Assembly (NCBI RefSeq): GCF_001039355.2
Contig: NW_019775547.1
Coordinates: 356,295-383,826 of the forward strand
Direction of reading: 5' to 3'
Source of the DNA: Lingula anatina
Lineage: Eukaryota; Brachiopoda; Lingulata; Lingulida; Lingulidae
Length of the DNA stretch: 27,532 nucleotides
Shown here: positions 9,909-20,552 of the stretch, piece by piece
How positions within the stretch are numbered: the stretch's first letter is position 1
Layout of the letters: every line of letters starts with the position of its first letter
Translations under genes and position numbers: made by a program
The notes under the pieces: model-generated
What the model saw: only the letters and a program-made list of their open reading frames with translations
Told to the model about the DNA's origin: nothing
The model's database searches: none

Positions 9909-12900
9909 GGGATGAAACTGCCATTTAGCATTGATCTCAAAAAGGATATTTTTGGCCCCAAAAAGTCAGAAATTTGCCAATAGTCGGTAAAACCTCATTA
10001 CTGTATATTGCCTATAATGCTGATAAAATATTTAAAGTATTGCATGGGGCTTTCATATTTTTTCAGTGTATGTACAGAATATTTACCATGCTGCACTTTG
10101 GATGGGCCAGTTAAGACAAACCCTGCTCGTGTGTACAGGGGAATATGCTTAGCACGGCATATCAGCAGTATCCGTAAAACTCCAGATTGGGTCTCTTTTA
10201 CCCTGTAGATGAATTCTTTCAACAGATGAAGAGCAATGCCCTGTAAAGAATCAACAAAAACAGAAGGGCATGTGCACCTGCTGTCTTTATAGATGTTGAC
10301 AGTTTTCATTGTAAACTTTGTTAACATCAAGTCAATATTACTGACAAAATTTATCAATACAATATAAATGAATGAACTGCCTCATTTGCCTATTCTTTTC
10401 TGATATAACATGAGACAATGAACTCACTTCACTCACTTTAATTTTTTTCAATTTTACATCATTACTTTATCTTATGTCTTATTGTTTAACCATATATTGT
10501 ACAATCACATAACTAAGGGCATTTTTTTTATTTGTTAACTATTACAAATCACCCACTTGTCTTCTTCTTTTCTCCCAGACAACCACAGAATGAATGCAAA
10601 CACTTGCTGAAAATGAACAAAATACACCGTATCAGATGTTATATATTAATTTACTGGTAAATACCTTTCAGTTCAGAAAGGTGGTCAGAAACTATAATTT
10701 ATAAAAGATAATAAAACATCCTTGGTGTGAAGATAAACTAATACACAAAATATCCAACACATTTAAAAAATGATAATTTTACAACAGAAGTTTTCATGGC
10801 AAACTAGTAAATAAAAGTGATGTTTCACTAGTGGATAAAAAATGTTTTTACTTTTTGAAACAAGAGAACACCCCCACCTCCCTCTGGAATGTGAACTTTC
10901 ATGGATTCCTCTGTCAGCTCATCTCCATGATATCTGCTGGCACACACGTACTGAAGAAAATAGCCAATTTATTTTCAATTACCTAAATATTTAATTCATT
11001 TAATACAACTTAAGATGATCATCTCAGAGTTTCAGAGGTCACTAATTAGCATTTTGCTTAATATTCAAATCTTTGCTTTCAAATAAACAGAAGCAGGTTG
11101 ACCAAGGAATTTCTAAGACTTTTAACCATATAAAAATCTTGTCATGAAATCCCAATTACACATCCTGATAACTATATTATACTTGTGTGTATATGACAAC
11201 AGACCCCCTCCCCACCTACACACAGTCTTGATATATCCTGAAATCCCAGCAAAAAGTCATAGAGACTGAATGTTTTTAATATGATCAATAAGCTTTTCAT
11301 CCAAGAATTTCACCTCCACCAAGGAGGTTAGGTCTTAACCTTTGTTGGTTTGTTAGTTAAATGTATCAGGTTTGTATTAAGGAGGGTAGGGCGGGTTAAA
11401 AAAGGACCGCCCAGGAAAAAGTATACATACGAAGGGTTTCATGGTAAAAATCCATTTTTTAAAGAATTCCCTTTGAAATTGCTGGCTACAAGCCTGGTGA
11501 TATATGGAATAACTTAAAACTGATTAGATTTTTTTTTTGTGCTGATCCATAATAACTTGTAATTAACATATTAGTATTACCCTGGCAAAGGTCTGGACTC
11601 TCTGAGCTGTTTGCCAGGTAACATCATACAGTGGTACCTATATATACATACCCCTATCAGAGTATCTTCCTCAAAATGTCCCAAAAACAGGTCAGGAGCT
11701 TCATCTTGTCTGTACTTCAGAATTTCTAGACTTGCTGCTTCATCATGAGGATAACCTGAAATTTAATTCATAGTCATTTTTACAAATGCACCACAATAAT
11801 GTGTTTAAAAAAGATATTGTAATAATCCCTTTTTTCAATTCAGTGCAGTGACCTGAACAATGTAGTGCAAATCTGATAAATCTAAACTGATAAATGTCAA
11901 ATAAACAGGTAATGAGTTTCAAAGTACAACTGGTTAGAAAGAAATAAGAAATATGCTACTATTTGAGCACACAGTACTAGTTCACTAATAGCAGCTTTGG
12001 TATTTACCCACTTGTAACTGGGAGAAGAGACCTTTGTTATAAAATTCAATACTTTTATTGATATGACAATGTTCTTTTTCTTACCTTCAGAAAACCATTC
12101 AACCTATTCCTATCTAATGATTTGAATATAAATAATGAATGCACATAATTTTTACTATAGCTAAAATAAATATCACAATGCAGAAAACTTATTATCCAAT
12201 ACCATGTCTGACCTATAAACTTTTGTTTGTTCAAGCTCTTAACAGGTGTATTCATTCTGGAATTTGTAAATATTTGAATAAGGTTCCCACTTCAGAAGTT
12301 GTATGACAATTTGAAAATCATTTGCCACTGATTGTCCTAATGGGTTTAATTGAGTGTCTTGACACATTTGTATTTTACATCTAGAATCTACCTGTTAGAA
12401 CCAACTTCTAGTCGAAAAAATACATCCTTGGCTGCCATCATATTCTAATTATAACAGTTATACAATGTCCTGTACATACCTGTACAAATCTTGCACCTTA
12501 CCCTTTTCTCTCATTTACAAAGAATCAACTTAACAAAAAGAACATTCAAGCTCTGATAAGAGGAAAACGGAGAAATACATCTACCCTACTGGGGGAACTA
12601 TCTATGAATTAAAATCCAATCAATGTTAATTGTTTTTCAATTTATCTTTTGTGTACCGGTAGGGTGTCTGTTCTATTTTATCCTAGGTCCAAGTGGCTTA
12701 AATACCCCCAGCACAAGACTGAAATGAACTAAGATACTGCCGAGAAAAAAAAACTTTTAACTTCAGTAGTGTCTGGCAGGTAACTTTTGAATAAAATCAC
12801 TAACCAAAGTTGTAACACCTGCAGTACTTAGTACGCGTTAAGTCGGCTTGAGAGATAAACACGGGCTCAAAAACACAACATAAATATTTTGTATCAAGAA

Positions 12901-12987
12901 TAAAAAGCAATACTCACTAGCTTTCTCCAAAAGGTATGCCTGATCAATCTCGCTTGGTAACACCACTCGTGTCATTCGATCCGGCAT
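9453..12987 (-). CDS. AANAT: AANAT-like arylalkylamine N-acetyltransferase, complete, six exons
   Basis: Coding exons on the minus strand are 12987-12918, 11755-11652, 10950-10878, 10606-10557, 10240-10087 and 9517-9453. All phases agree, giving 171 residues. The enzyme moves acetyl from acetyl-CoA to arylalkylamines such as serotonin. Family marks in order: SYPHDEAAS (24-32); LTEESM (70-75); SVCIHSVVV (84-92, the beta-4 strand); acetyl-CoA loop RRQGIA (97-102, R/QxxGxA); PLYTRAGF (133-140) with the Tyr equivalent to the catalytic Tyr168 of the sheep enzyme; closing GPSKVQHG...WFAMEM. His88 fits the second of the two catalytic histidines; the first position is Cys86. Like other non-vertebrate members it lacks the N- and C-terminal 14-3-3-binding extensions of the vertebrate timezyme, so amine detoxification or cuticle/monoamine roles are as likely as melatonin synthesis. 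An in-frame TAA upstream supports the start. The Met at residue 5 is an alternative start. It shares a promoter region with EEF1E1. Confidence 0.92.
9866..9902. repeat. (TA)n microsatellite in AANAT-like intron 5
   Basis: An uninterrupted run of TA dinucleotides followed by CACACA. Similar TA runs occur at ~1181-1196, ~18263-18290 and ~22439-22463. Confidence 0.9.
11310..11380. repeat. Possible dispersed repeat in AANAT-like intron 2
   Basis: A short stretch with CTCCACCAAGGAGGTTAGGT, then GTTGGTTTGTTAGTTA, recalls a CACCAAGGAGGTTATG-type repeat that I believe is widespread in animal genomes. Only one copy is in the window, so the call rests on recall. The rest of this 700-bp intron shows nothing. 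Confidence 0.3.
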
Positions 12988-13269
12988 AGTTTTCTTCAGT
13001 CTGGCTTTGCTGCCCCTGGAGCTTTCAAAACCCCACCAATCTTAATCATAGGCCAGGGAGCATTCCGTTGTGTGTTTAAACTACTGCTTATTAATTTTTA
13101 CATATATAAAAAATTAATATCAATATGAATGAGTACTGATTGTAACTCATATCAAATTATCAAGTATAATCTAAGAGGAAATTAATAAGCTTTAATTGTT
13201 ATTAATTAAACACTTCTATGTAAACACGGAAATCTCCCTTGCGCATGTAAAAAGAGCATTTCCGGTAAC
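12988..13269. promoter_or_regulatory. Bidirectional AANAT-like / EEF1E1 promoter
   Basis: Only 282 bp separate the two divergent start codons. There is no obvious TATA box at a useful distance. Housekeeping-type elements are visible: ATTTCCGGT at 13258-13266 (ETS/GABP site ACCGGAAAT in reverse), GCGCATG at 13241-13247 (NRF1 half-site), a second ACGGAAAT near 13226-13233, and CCAAT near 13034-13041. The EEF1E1 5' UTR must be very short if the ETS site, which abuts the ATG, is promoter DNA. Confidence 0.65.
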
Positions 13270-15803
13270 ATGGCAGGCATGAAGACTGACATAGAAGTGT
13301 TAGCGGCATATTTAGGCCATTCATCAGTAGATGTGGACATCGATGATAAGCAGAAGGTAACTTAAATGATAGAAATGTTATTACTGAGTAATTATCAACT
13401 CAGAGTAGCATTTGTATCCTTATAGTATCCGTAAGGACATAACTTCCATTCCACCAATAGTTCACTAACGTTAGTAAATGTAAAAATGTTAAATGTGATA
13501 AAATAAATAACATTTTTAAAAATCTTGTGATCACTCACAAAAATTAAGGCTATATGTTTTAAATGTTCTTCACATTACACATTCTGAATCACAAATCAAA
13601 ATTTTAGTCCTGTCTATCCTAGAAGAGCAGCAGTCCACACAATTAAATGAACATCAGTATATAACATGCCAGCTGGTTATTTCTGTTGCAGGTTCCTCTT
13701 CTTGGTGTTGATGGTGGCTTCAAGTTGAGGGGGTTTGGAACAATATGCAAATATTTGGCTAAACAAGCAAAGAGGCTTGATTTATTAGGTATGAACCTGA
13801 CATGTTAGCATTCAAAACTTAAACTATATTCCTTGTTGTGAACATCATGTGTTGTACTTGTAATTGATTGTATTGGTCAACTTTGATTGATTACCAACTT
13901 TATAACTAGGTTGTTACATAAGAGGGTCTTCAAAACAGAGTACCCAGGCTCCACTAGGCCAGTAAATCAACTTCTTCCCAAACAGCAGGGAGCAAACCTT
14001 TGAAAGCCAGTAAAACCTCCTGTAGCTTAATTTTATGTTAGAACTTCTCAAAGTGTACCAGTACAGACTGTACTGTCTAAGTACACTGCTCCATGTGAAA
14101 AAGGATAATGACTATCGCTATCATAAGACCTCTTCAAACATTTTAAAAATATCTTGAACATGAATTAGTTTAGTTTTGTGAGTTAAGTTACCCATTAATA
14201 TACTCCAACATTTTCTTTTCAAGTACATGAAGTCTACAGTAAAAATAAAAATAAATCTACAGTGAAAATAAATGCAAATGAATATTGTAAACATAATATA
14301 AGAAGCAGGTTCTTATCTTTCAGGAAACCAGCCAGAAGCCCAGGCAGCTGTTAGCCAGTGGCTGGAGTATAGAATAACACAAGTTGACAGGTGTGGCACT
14401 GATAAGGACAAACAGTGTATACTGGAGGTAACCAGGCTCAAATTTTACCTCAGTCGGTCAAGTCTAAAACAATTTTTTTTCAAATTTTGAAAACCAAATT
14501 TTACCTCAACCAGTAAAGTCAAAAAGTCCTTTTTTTAAACATTTGATAATTTGCTGAACCTTTCATTTGCAGTGTGATATGTTTAAACTATATTGAAAAT
14601 ATTGTGTTGAAAACTTGAAAGCGTGTGTGTGTGTGCGTGCGTGCGTGCGTGTGTGTGTGTAGGTGGAGGTACATTTTAAGTAGTTCTCACTTATTTTGAT
14701 GTTGTGATAAACTTGTGCCATTATTTTTTCAGGATATCAATAGGTTTTTACAAAAAAGAGTATATTTGGTAGAATACCAGCCAACATTAGCAGATCTTCT
14801 TTTGTATTATAGTTTACACAGTGTGATGGTAAGTGAATTCATGTGGAGAGTCATTTTCAGCATTTATTTAAAGCACAATTTTTGTAAAACATCCAAAAGT
14901 GCAATATCTTCAAAAAGTTATTGAACTTTGAAATAAGTAACATTTTTTTGAACCACCCGATATTATATATTAATTGAAATCCAAATGTGTAGTCCCAGTA
15001 CCATGTTGCCACCATCTTGCCAACTTAGATTGATCACTCTGTGGTAGATTGCATGTGCCATTGTCGCTAGTATGTGGATGAGAATGAACCCCATAGGTGG
15101 TATCACTTTTATTTATAGTGATAAGTTGATTCACATTTCACTCAGCTAAGGGTGCATTCCCAGAGATTTAAATTGATCCAGAGATTTAGATTTAGATTGA
15201 CCTAACTCCCTGGGGGTTCACGCTAAATTGCAGTCAGCCGAGCGCGCACCATAGTTAATTACCCCTTTACAGCTTTTAGTAGGCGGGACAGACATTTAAG
15301 TCTGTTAAGCTGACACCAATCTAGTGAGACTCCCAAGGGGGATAGATAAGTCTAAATATCTATGGGAATGGGGTCTAAGATTGCTTTAAAAAATGTGGAC
15401 TCTTTTTCAGACTGAGCTTACCTTTTTGGAAAAACAGAAACTTATGCACCTTTCCAGATGGTTTAATCAGGTATGCATATTTTAGTGTATAATATGTGAA
15501 GACATACTTGAGTTTTTTTTCTTTTGTAAGAGAAAAGTACAGGTGTTAGAAAAATGCATTTTTTAAATTGAATGGTAATTTTTTAACAGTTGCATGATTC
15601 TTGTTTTGAGCCTGTCATTTAAATCTAATACTATAATCTATAATACTTTAAGTATCTTGCTGTAAAAAAAATAAACCAATTTTACTACCAGTAGAAACAA
15701 TTATTTTTGAAATGTTTAGGTCCAGCATCTTCCCGGCATTTACCAGACATTGCCAGTTGTCCCCTTTCAGAGGAACAGGATATATGGCCACAATGCACAC
15801 TGA
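13270..15803 (+). CDS. EEF1E1: EEF1E1 / AIMP3 (p18), complete, six exons
   Basis: Coding exons are 13270-13356, 13692-13788, 14324-14427, 14733-14828, 15411-15470 and 15720-15803. Phases agree and give 175 residues against 174 in human. The protein is a GST-C-fold scaffold of the multi-tRNA-synthetase complex that binds methionyl-tRNA synthetase; in mammals it also moves to the nucleus in the DNA-damage response. Shared landmarks: QWLEYRITQVD (human QWLEYRVTQVD), KRVYLVEYQPTLADLLLYYSLH, LTFLEKQK, SRWFNQVQHLPGIYQ and a final NRIYGHNAH. The thioredoxin-like N-terminal half is short, as in human p18. Intron 3 holds a GT-rich microsatellite (14621-14660), and a ~60-bp duplication starts at 14434. 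Intron 4 holds a foldback MITE ending 35 bp before exon 5. An ATTAAA at 16018 may be the poly(A) signal. Confidence 0.95.
15150..15375. mobile_element. Foldback MITE, copy 1 (EEF1E1 intron 4)
   Basis: The left end GGGTGCATTCCCAGAGATTT pairs loosely with the right end (GACCCCATTCCCATAGATAT in reverse). Inner segments such as AGGCGGGACAGACATTTAAG are shared with the element at 25372-25584. No coding capacity. Confidence 0.6.
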
Positions 15804-16659
15804 TAAAGGGAAGAACAGGCTCACAAATTCCATGGACATTTCAATTTTTAGACAAAGAACATATCAATTTTGTGATTTTCATACAAGGTGGCATGGGCTG
15901 CATAGGGAGCCAGTATTTTATACATGAATTCATATTTTTTGACTTCATTGTGCTTGTTGCATGTTATGTAGGTGCTGTGCTGGTATATAACAATACCAAG
16001 AAGTGTCACTTTGTGTAATTAAAGAATTTGAAAATTAATTATGAAAATCATTGTGTTCCAGAAACACTGGGTTGATTCAGAAACTCAAAATTCAGCCTCT
16101 AGGAAGTTAAATTTTGTTTTTAAATTTGACAAGAAAACTATAATTCACTTTACCATTTAAAGATGACAAACTTAATTGGTATATGTTACAAGGTGGTTGT
16201 AAGATTTTTAGTCGAAGGGATATTGGTGGTGTTTTGCTGTAGGGACTGGACGCGCCACCTTGCCATTGTGAAGAAGTTCATGATAGAGATACACACGTTG
16301 TTCCATTTGATAGTTACTCAACAAATACTCAGGTTTATTATACTACTACACATAGTGCCAATTTGACCAAGTTTTGTGATATTTATGTGTCACATACCAT
16401 GGAAATAATGATCTTAGACTAATGGGAATCATCTGAGATCACCCCAATCTAGGGACTTGGGTGTAAAATCAAGCAAGATTTTGAGGAAAGTGGGTTCAGA
16501 AATAAAAGCAGATTTGCAAATGAAGTGCAGCAAAAAATAAAAACTGGCAGACTTGGGGTGCTTTCCCAGAGATTTAGATCGATCTAAAGATTAAGTTTGT
16601 AAGAGTTTGTACTAAAATGATCTNCCCTGGTTTTTTTGTCTTCGTTGGTGCACTGGCCT
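15804..16659. other. EEF1E1 3' UTR and gene-free flank
   Basis: UTR sequence to about 16040, then AT-rich DNA without a recognised exon. At 16559-16623 a fragment starting GGGTGCTTTCCCAGAGATTT matches the end of the foldback MITE family and breaks off at the N at 16624. This interval was searched for SERBP1 5' exons without success. Confidence 0.45.
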
Positions 16660-17074
16660 GGGCGTGACGCTCGTGAAATGCACCCTTGTCAAAATTTTTG
16701 AAAATTCAATGCTAAATATCTCCCAAACCAAAGGAATTATGGGAAAAATTACCACAGAAGTCTGACCGAAAGTCATATGTGGAGATTCCAAAAATGCCCT
16801 TGGATTTGACTTTTGACCTTTTTTTCAAGGTCAAACAAGCCAAAAAGCCATTAGATACCGAAACTGAAAACTCGCTCTAAATCTGGAACGGTAAATGCCA
16901 GAGACCTCTTTTTAATTGCATTTTTATAGACCTTGTCAAGTGCAATACTGGAGGTGGTATCCATTTTTTTGTTTTTGATATGGTTTAGACGTTGCCCTAT
17001 ATCAAAAATTACAACATCGCAATATTCAGCGGGGAAAATGTGAAATACTCCAAAATTAGCAGAGATACGCCCAT

Positions 17075-17940
17075 AGTTACTATTGAACTTGAATAGGAAG
17101 TCATATACTGGTAATCTAACTGTGACCATGTAATTGACCTTTGACCTACTTTTCATGATGAACTGCACTTTGCAAGTTTTCTGATCTTTATATCTCCAAA
17201 ACTTGCAAAGATATGCCCATAGTTACTATTGAACTTGAATAGGAAGTCATATACTGGTAATCTAACTGTGACCTTGAAATTGACCTTTGACCTACTTTTC
17301 AGTACTGCACTTTGCAAGTTTTCTGATCTTTATATCTCCAAAACTGGCAAAGATACGCCCATAGTTACTATTGAACTTGAATAGGAAGTCATATACTGGC
17401 TATCTAAATATGATCCTGAAATTGACCTTTGACCTACTTTTCACCATGAATTGAACTTTGCAAATTTTCCAACCCTTATATCTCCAGAACTGGCAGAGAT
17501 ACACCCATAGTTAGCTGTTAAACTTTGATAGGAAGTCATATACTGGCAGTCTTATTTGACCTTGGAATTGACCTTTGACCTACTTTTCACCATGAACTGA
17601 ACTTTGCAAATTTTCTATCCCTTATATCTCGAAAACTGGCAGAGATAAGTCCAAAGTTACTATTTAACTTGAATAGGAAGTCATATACTGGTAATCTTAC
17701 TGTGACCTTGAAATTGACCTTTGACCTACTATTTATGATGAACTGCACTTTGCATGTTTCCTGGCCTTCATATCTCCAATAGTAGCTATGGGCATTTCTT
17801 TGCCAATTTTGAACTTTTATAGGAAGGCATATACTATGACCTTGAAATTGACCTTTGACCTACTTTTTCACCACAAACTGAACTCTGCATATTTTCTTGC
17901 CCCTCATATCTTCAAAACTAGCAGAGATCTGCCCACTGTT
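17075..17940 (+). repeat. ~145-bp tandem satellite, six units, each with a DR1 motif
   Basis: The marker AGGAAGTCATATACTGG, diverged in the last unit, recurs at 17095, 17241, 17383, 17530, 17675 and 17821. TGACCTTTGACCT recurs without change at 17135, 17281, 17423, 17569, 17715 and 17849. The period is about 142-147 bp, shorter for the last interval. The 13-mer is the exact reverse complement of AGGTCAAAGGTCA, the consensus DR1 element bound by RXR heterodimers, HNF4 and COUP-TF. Units differ elsewhere, for example in GATACGCCCATAGTTAC. Confidence 0.9.
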
Positions 17941-18097
17941 GTCCCTAGGTTTTCTCTCTTGTCAGCAAATATGCAATACTGATAACGCATTTCAAGGAAA
18001 ACCAATAGGCCTGTTGTCTAGAAAATCACAGGAGCGATCAGTGTTAGGAAAATACAGCTCAATTTGAACATCTGCTTGATTTGAACAGTTTGTTCGA

Positions 18098-18261
18098 TTT
18101 TTATGTACAGACACAGATGTGTCTGTACATATTGCCATCACCCGCGTCTGTCGTCGCCGATGGCGATGGCGATGCTGATGCCGATGCCGATGCTGATGCC
18201 GATGCCGATGCCGTGCACTTTCCTTGTAAACACGATAAGTGGAACACAGTTTTATTTTTTG
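18098..18261 (+). mobile_element. Palindrome plus hexamer-repeat element, copy 2
   Basis: Same plan as 2384-2516: palindrome arms TGTACAGACACA and TGTGTCTGTACA (18104-18129), a variable array, then TGCACTTTCCTTGTAAACAC. Here the array is made of GATGCC/GATGCT/GATGGC hexamers. The matching site in the opposite arm (near 22463-22490) lacks the element, so this one inserted after the arms were formed. It ends at an N and a TA run. Confidence 0.75.
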
Positions 18262-18262
18262 N

Positions 18263-18299
<37 letters not shown>

Positions 18300-18462
18300 T
18301 TTGCATATTTTGAGAACTCGTGTTTATTGCATTTTATAGAGCTTGTCAAGCACAAGACTGGTGGTGGTGTTCATTTTTGGGGGGCGGGGTTTCCATGAGA
18401 ATGCGCTTACTCCAGCTGGTGGTACAATATCCAGAGGCGGTATCGCCTCTCTGATCCTCTAG

Positions 18463-19311
18463 TTTTAAAAATGTAGGTCTGAAAGTTTCTCAATGTTCAA
18501 GTTAATGCAGTTTTTATGTCAGTAGGTAAACAAGATTTATTGTAGGAAGCTATTATATAAAAAGTTTGCATTACAATGCTTTTAATCAGAGTTACAAATA
18601 AGAAATTATATAATAACTGGATCTTATTGGTCATAATGTTAATTGGAGATGAGATCTGCTTTATGAAGCCCTCCAGTTATCCTCTTTGCTACCATCATAT
18701 TTGCTTTTCCAAGTAGCTCGAAATGCTAAAAAATTTAGTATGTACCAGTGATGTAGAAATTTCATGGATATTTTTGTGATTGATTGATTTAAGTAGTTGA
18801 ATTGTTCTAATTCAAACTGAAAGGACCTTTTCTGCTCTTACACTTCTTGCCTACCCACTACCAGGTCCACTGATTGAATTTTCACTAGATATGAACAGAT
18901 AATGTCTCTGGCTAAATGTGGTCAATTTTCTAACTGGCTGGTGGAAAATTTTCCTAAAATATCTGCCACCCTAGAAAAGGATATGAATTGAGTGCATGTT
19001 TGCCATGTATTGATTTCACCACCACCCATTTAAGTGTTTTGAATAATAAACTTTAAAATAACAAAAGGTAAAGTGTGACAGGTAAATTGGTCTGGTACAT
19101 TAGTTGTTTTTAAAAGAATGTCTCTGCATTGTTTTAAACAACCATTGTCCTCGTCTCACTTGCCCAGAAAATCAATAAGGAAAATCATTTTCTTACGCTC
19201 TACAAAGTGGTATTTTACTGCAGTGATAGGCTGATCAGACCTTATAATGAGTACCTGTTAGAGCAGTGTTCTGTCTGGTCACATATCAAATCCATTTTGA
19301 TAATCTTTCAG
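18463..19311. other. Upstream intron of the SERBP1-like gene
   Basis: AT-rich sequence with no recognised exon. None of the N-terminal or first RGG segments of SERBP1 could be found here on either strand. Confidence 0.45.
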
Positions 19312-20552
19312 TGACCAATTGAATACAACCAACCTGTCAGAAGAAATTACGGACTGGTCTGCAACAAATGAAGATACTGAAAACCAGGATCCAAAGTAAG
19401 ACCGTTGAGAAAGTCTAAATTAATGTGAATTTCAAAGGAGTTAAATGTTTGACATTTGATAGGTAAAAGAGCTATATGTTGAAGTTTGAAGCCTTCTCAA
19501 TTAATATTTTCCCAAGTTTTGTAATTTTTTCCAATGAAAAGGATGTAAAAGTTGAATGTTATTCTTAGACTTGAATTTTAAATCTGCTGATGGTAGATTT
19601 TTATTGTTGGTAAGATGATTTTTAGTCATGTTTGTATGTTTTTCTTAAGTGAAAGCACAGATGTGGCTGAAGAACCTGCCGAGCCTGAAGAAGAGGAACC
19701 CAAGGAAATGACATTAGACGAATGGAAGGCCATGCAGAATAAACAAAGAGTGAAATCTGAATTTAACTTGAGACGACCGGGAGAAGGTGTTGATGATGCC
19801 CAATGGAACAAGACCTATGTACTCAGTAAGAAACCGGCTGAACATGAGGAAAGTGAAGAGGAGGAGGAAAGTGATGAGGTAGGAGACTGCCATTAGTTGT
19901 TTTTCTGCATCATAGGGTTTAGGAATATTTCCCTCTCTTGTCTCTTGAGATCTTTTATGGAAATAGGTGACCTTCACTGAATTGAAGTTACATGAATTTC
20001 AAAATTTGGGAATCCTCGGTATAGAAATTTGTGATGTTAAGAATTAAACGTCTCATCATAAGCCCTTTTCAGTAAATGTCATAGTAAAGGTTATATTCCT
20101 TTTACTAAATATAAACTTGATAGAGTTGAACTGGGTATTTTTAGGAGGATCGCCATGGACGCAAGCAGCATGTTGTACCGATTGAGATCACATTTAGTGA
20201 CAACCCAAGACGTGGTGGTGGACGCCGGGGAGTTGCTCGTGGTGGTGGGCGAGGGCGTGGAGAGGGTGGATTTGGAGGAAGGGGGCGCGGTGAAGGTGGA
20301 TTTGGAAGAGGAGAGGGTGGCTTTGGTAGACCTGATAGTGGTGGATTCGGCAGAGGGGAAGGCAGTTTTGGAAGAGGAGGAGACCGTGGTGGATTTGGTG
20401 GCAGAGGCCGCGAAGGTGGATTTGGGCGTGGAGGTAGAGGTGGCCGTGGTGCACGTGATGGCTTCCGTGGAGGTCCAAGAGGCAGGAAGGAAGCTGCTCC
20501 AAAGTTCGATGATGAGAATGATTTCCCTGCATTGACTGCAAAGGGGTCGTAA
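19312..20552 (+). CDS. SERBP1: SERBP1/HABP4-type RNA-binding protein, three 3' exons only
   Basis: Coding exons are 19312-19395, 19650-19878 and 20145-20552, with matching phases, ending at TAA. SERBP1 (PAI-RBP1) and HABP4 bind mRNA and idle 80S ribosomes in the cytoplasm. Landmarks: DTENQDPNES, an acidic linker, the conserved [20 protein letters not shown] and FNLRRPGEG (human [20 protein letters not shown] and FNIRKPNEG), then an RGG/GGFGRG-rich block of ~85 residues, ending [15 protein letters not shown] like the FPALA tail of the family. [12 protein letters not shown]-type repeats make this RGG block longer and more phenylalanine-rich than in human SERBP1. The first exon begins inside a codon without ATG, so at least one 5' exon is missing. 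None was found between EEF1E1 and 19312. An AATAAA lies at 21198 and another at 21384. Confidence 0.9.

Larger units (their letters stand above)
16660..18462 (+). repeat. Long inverted-repeat arm, left
   Basis: Read forward, this 1.8-kb block matches the reverse complement of 22278-24192 through several landmarks in the same order: AATGCACCCTTGTC; GCCCTTGGATTTGAC; CCGAAACTGAAAACT; ACTGGAGGTGGT; the ~145-bp satellite; AATAGGCCTGTTGTCTAGA; a TA run; AGAGCTTGTCAAGCACAAGA; CCAGCTGGTGGTAC; CTCTCTGATCCTCTA. The arms are clearly diverged. Short open frames inside are not credible genes. Confidence 0.85.

Noticed and set aside
17075-17940. CRISPR-like regular repeats
   Set aside because: The units are contiguous ~145-bp satellite copies without unique spacers, in a eukaryotic genome.
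16851-18398. Several 60-105 codon open frames within the left repeat arm
   Set aside because: They run through satellite, microsatellite and palindromic element sequence without splice or family support.
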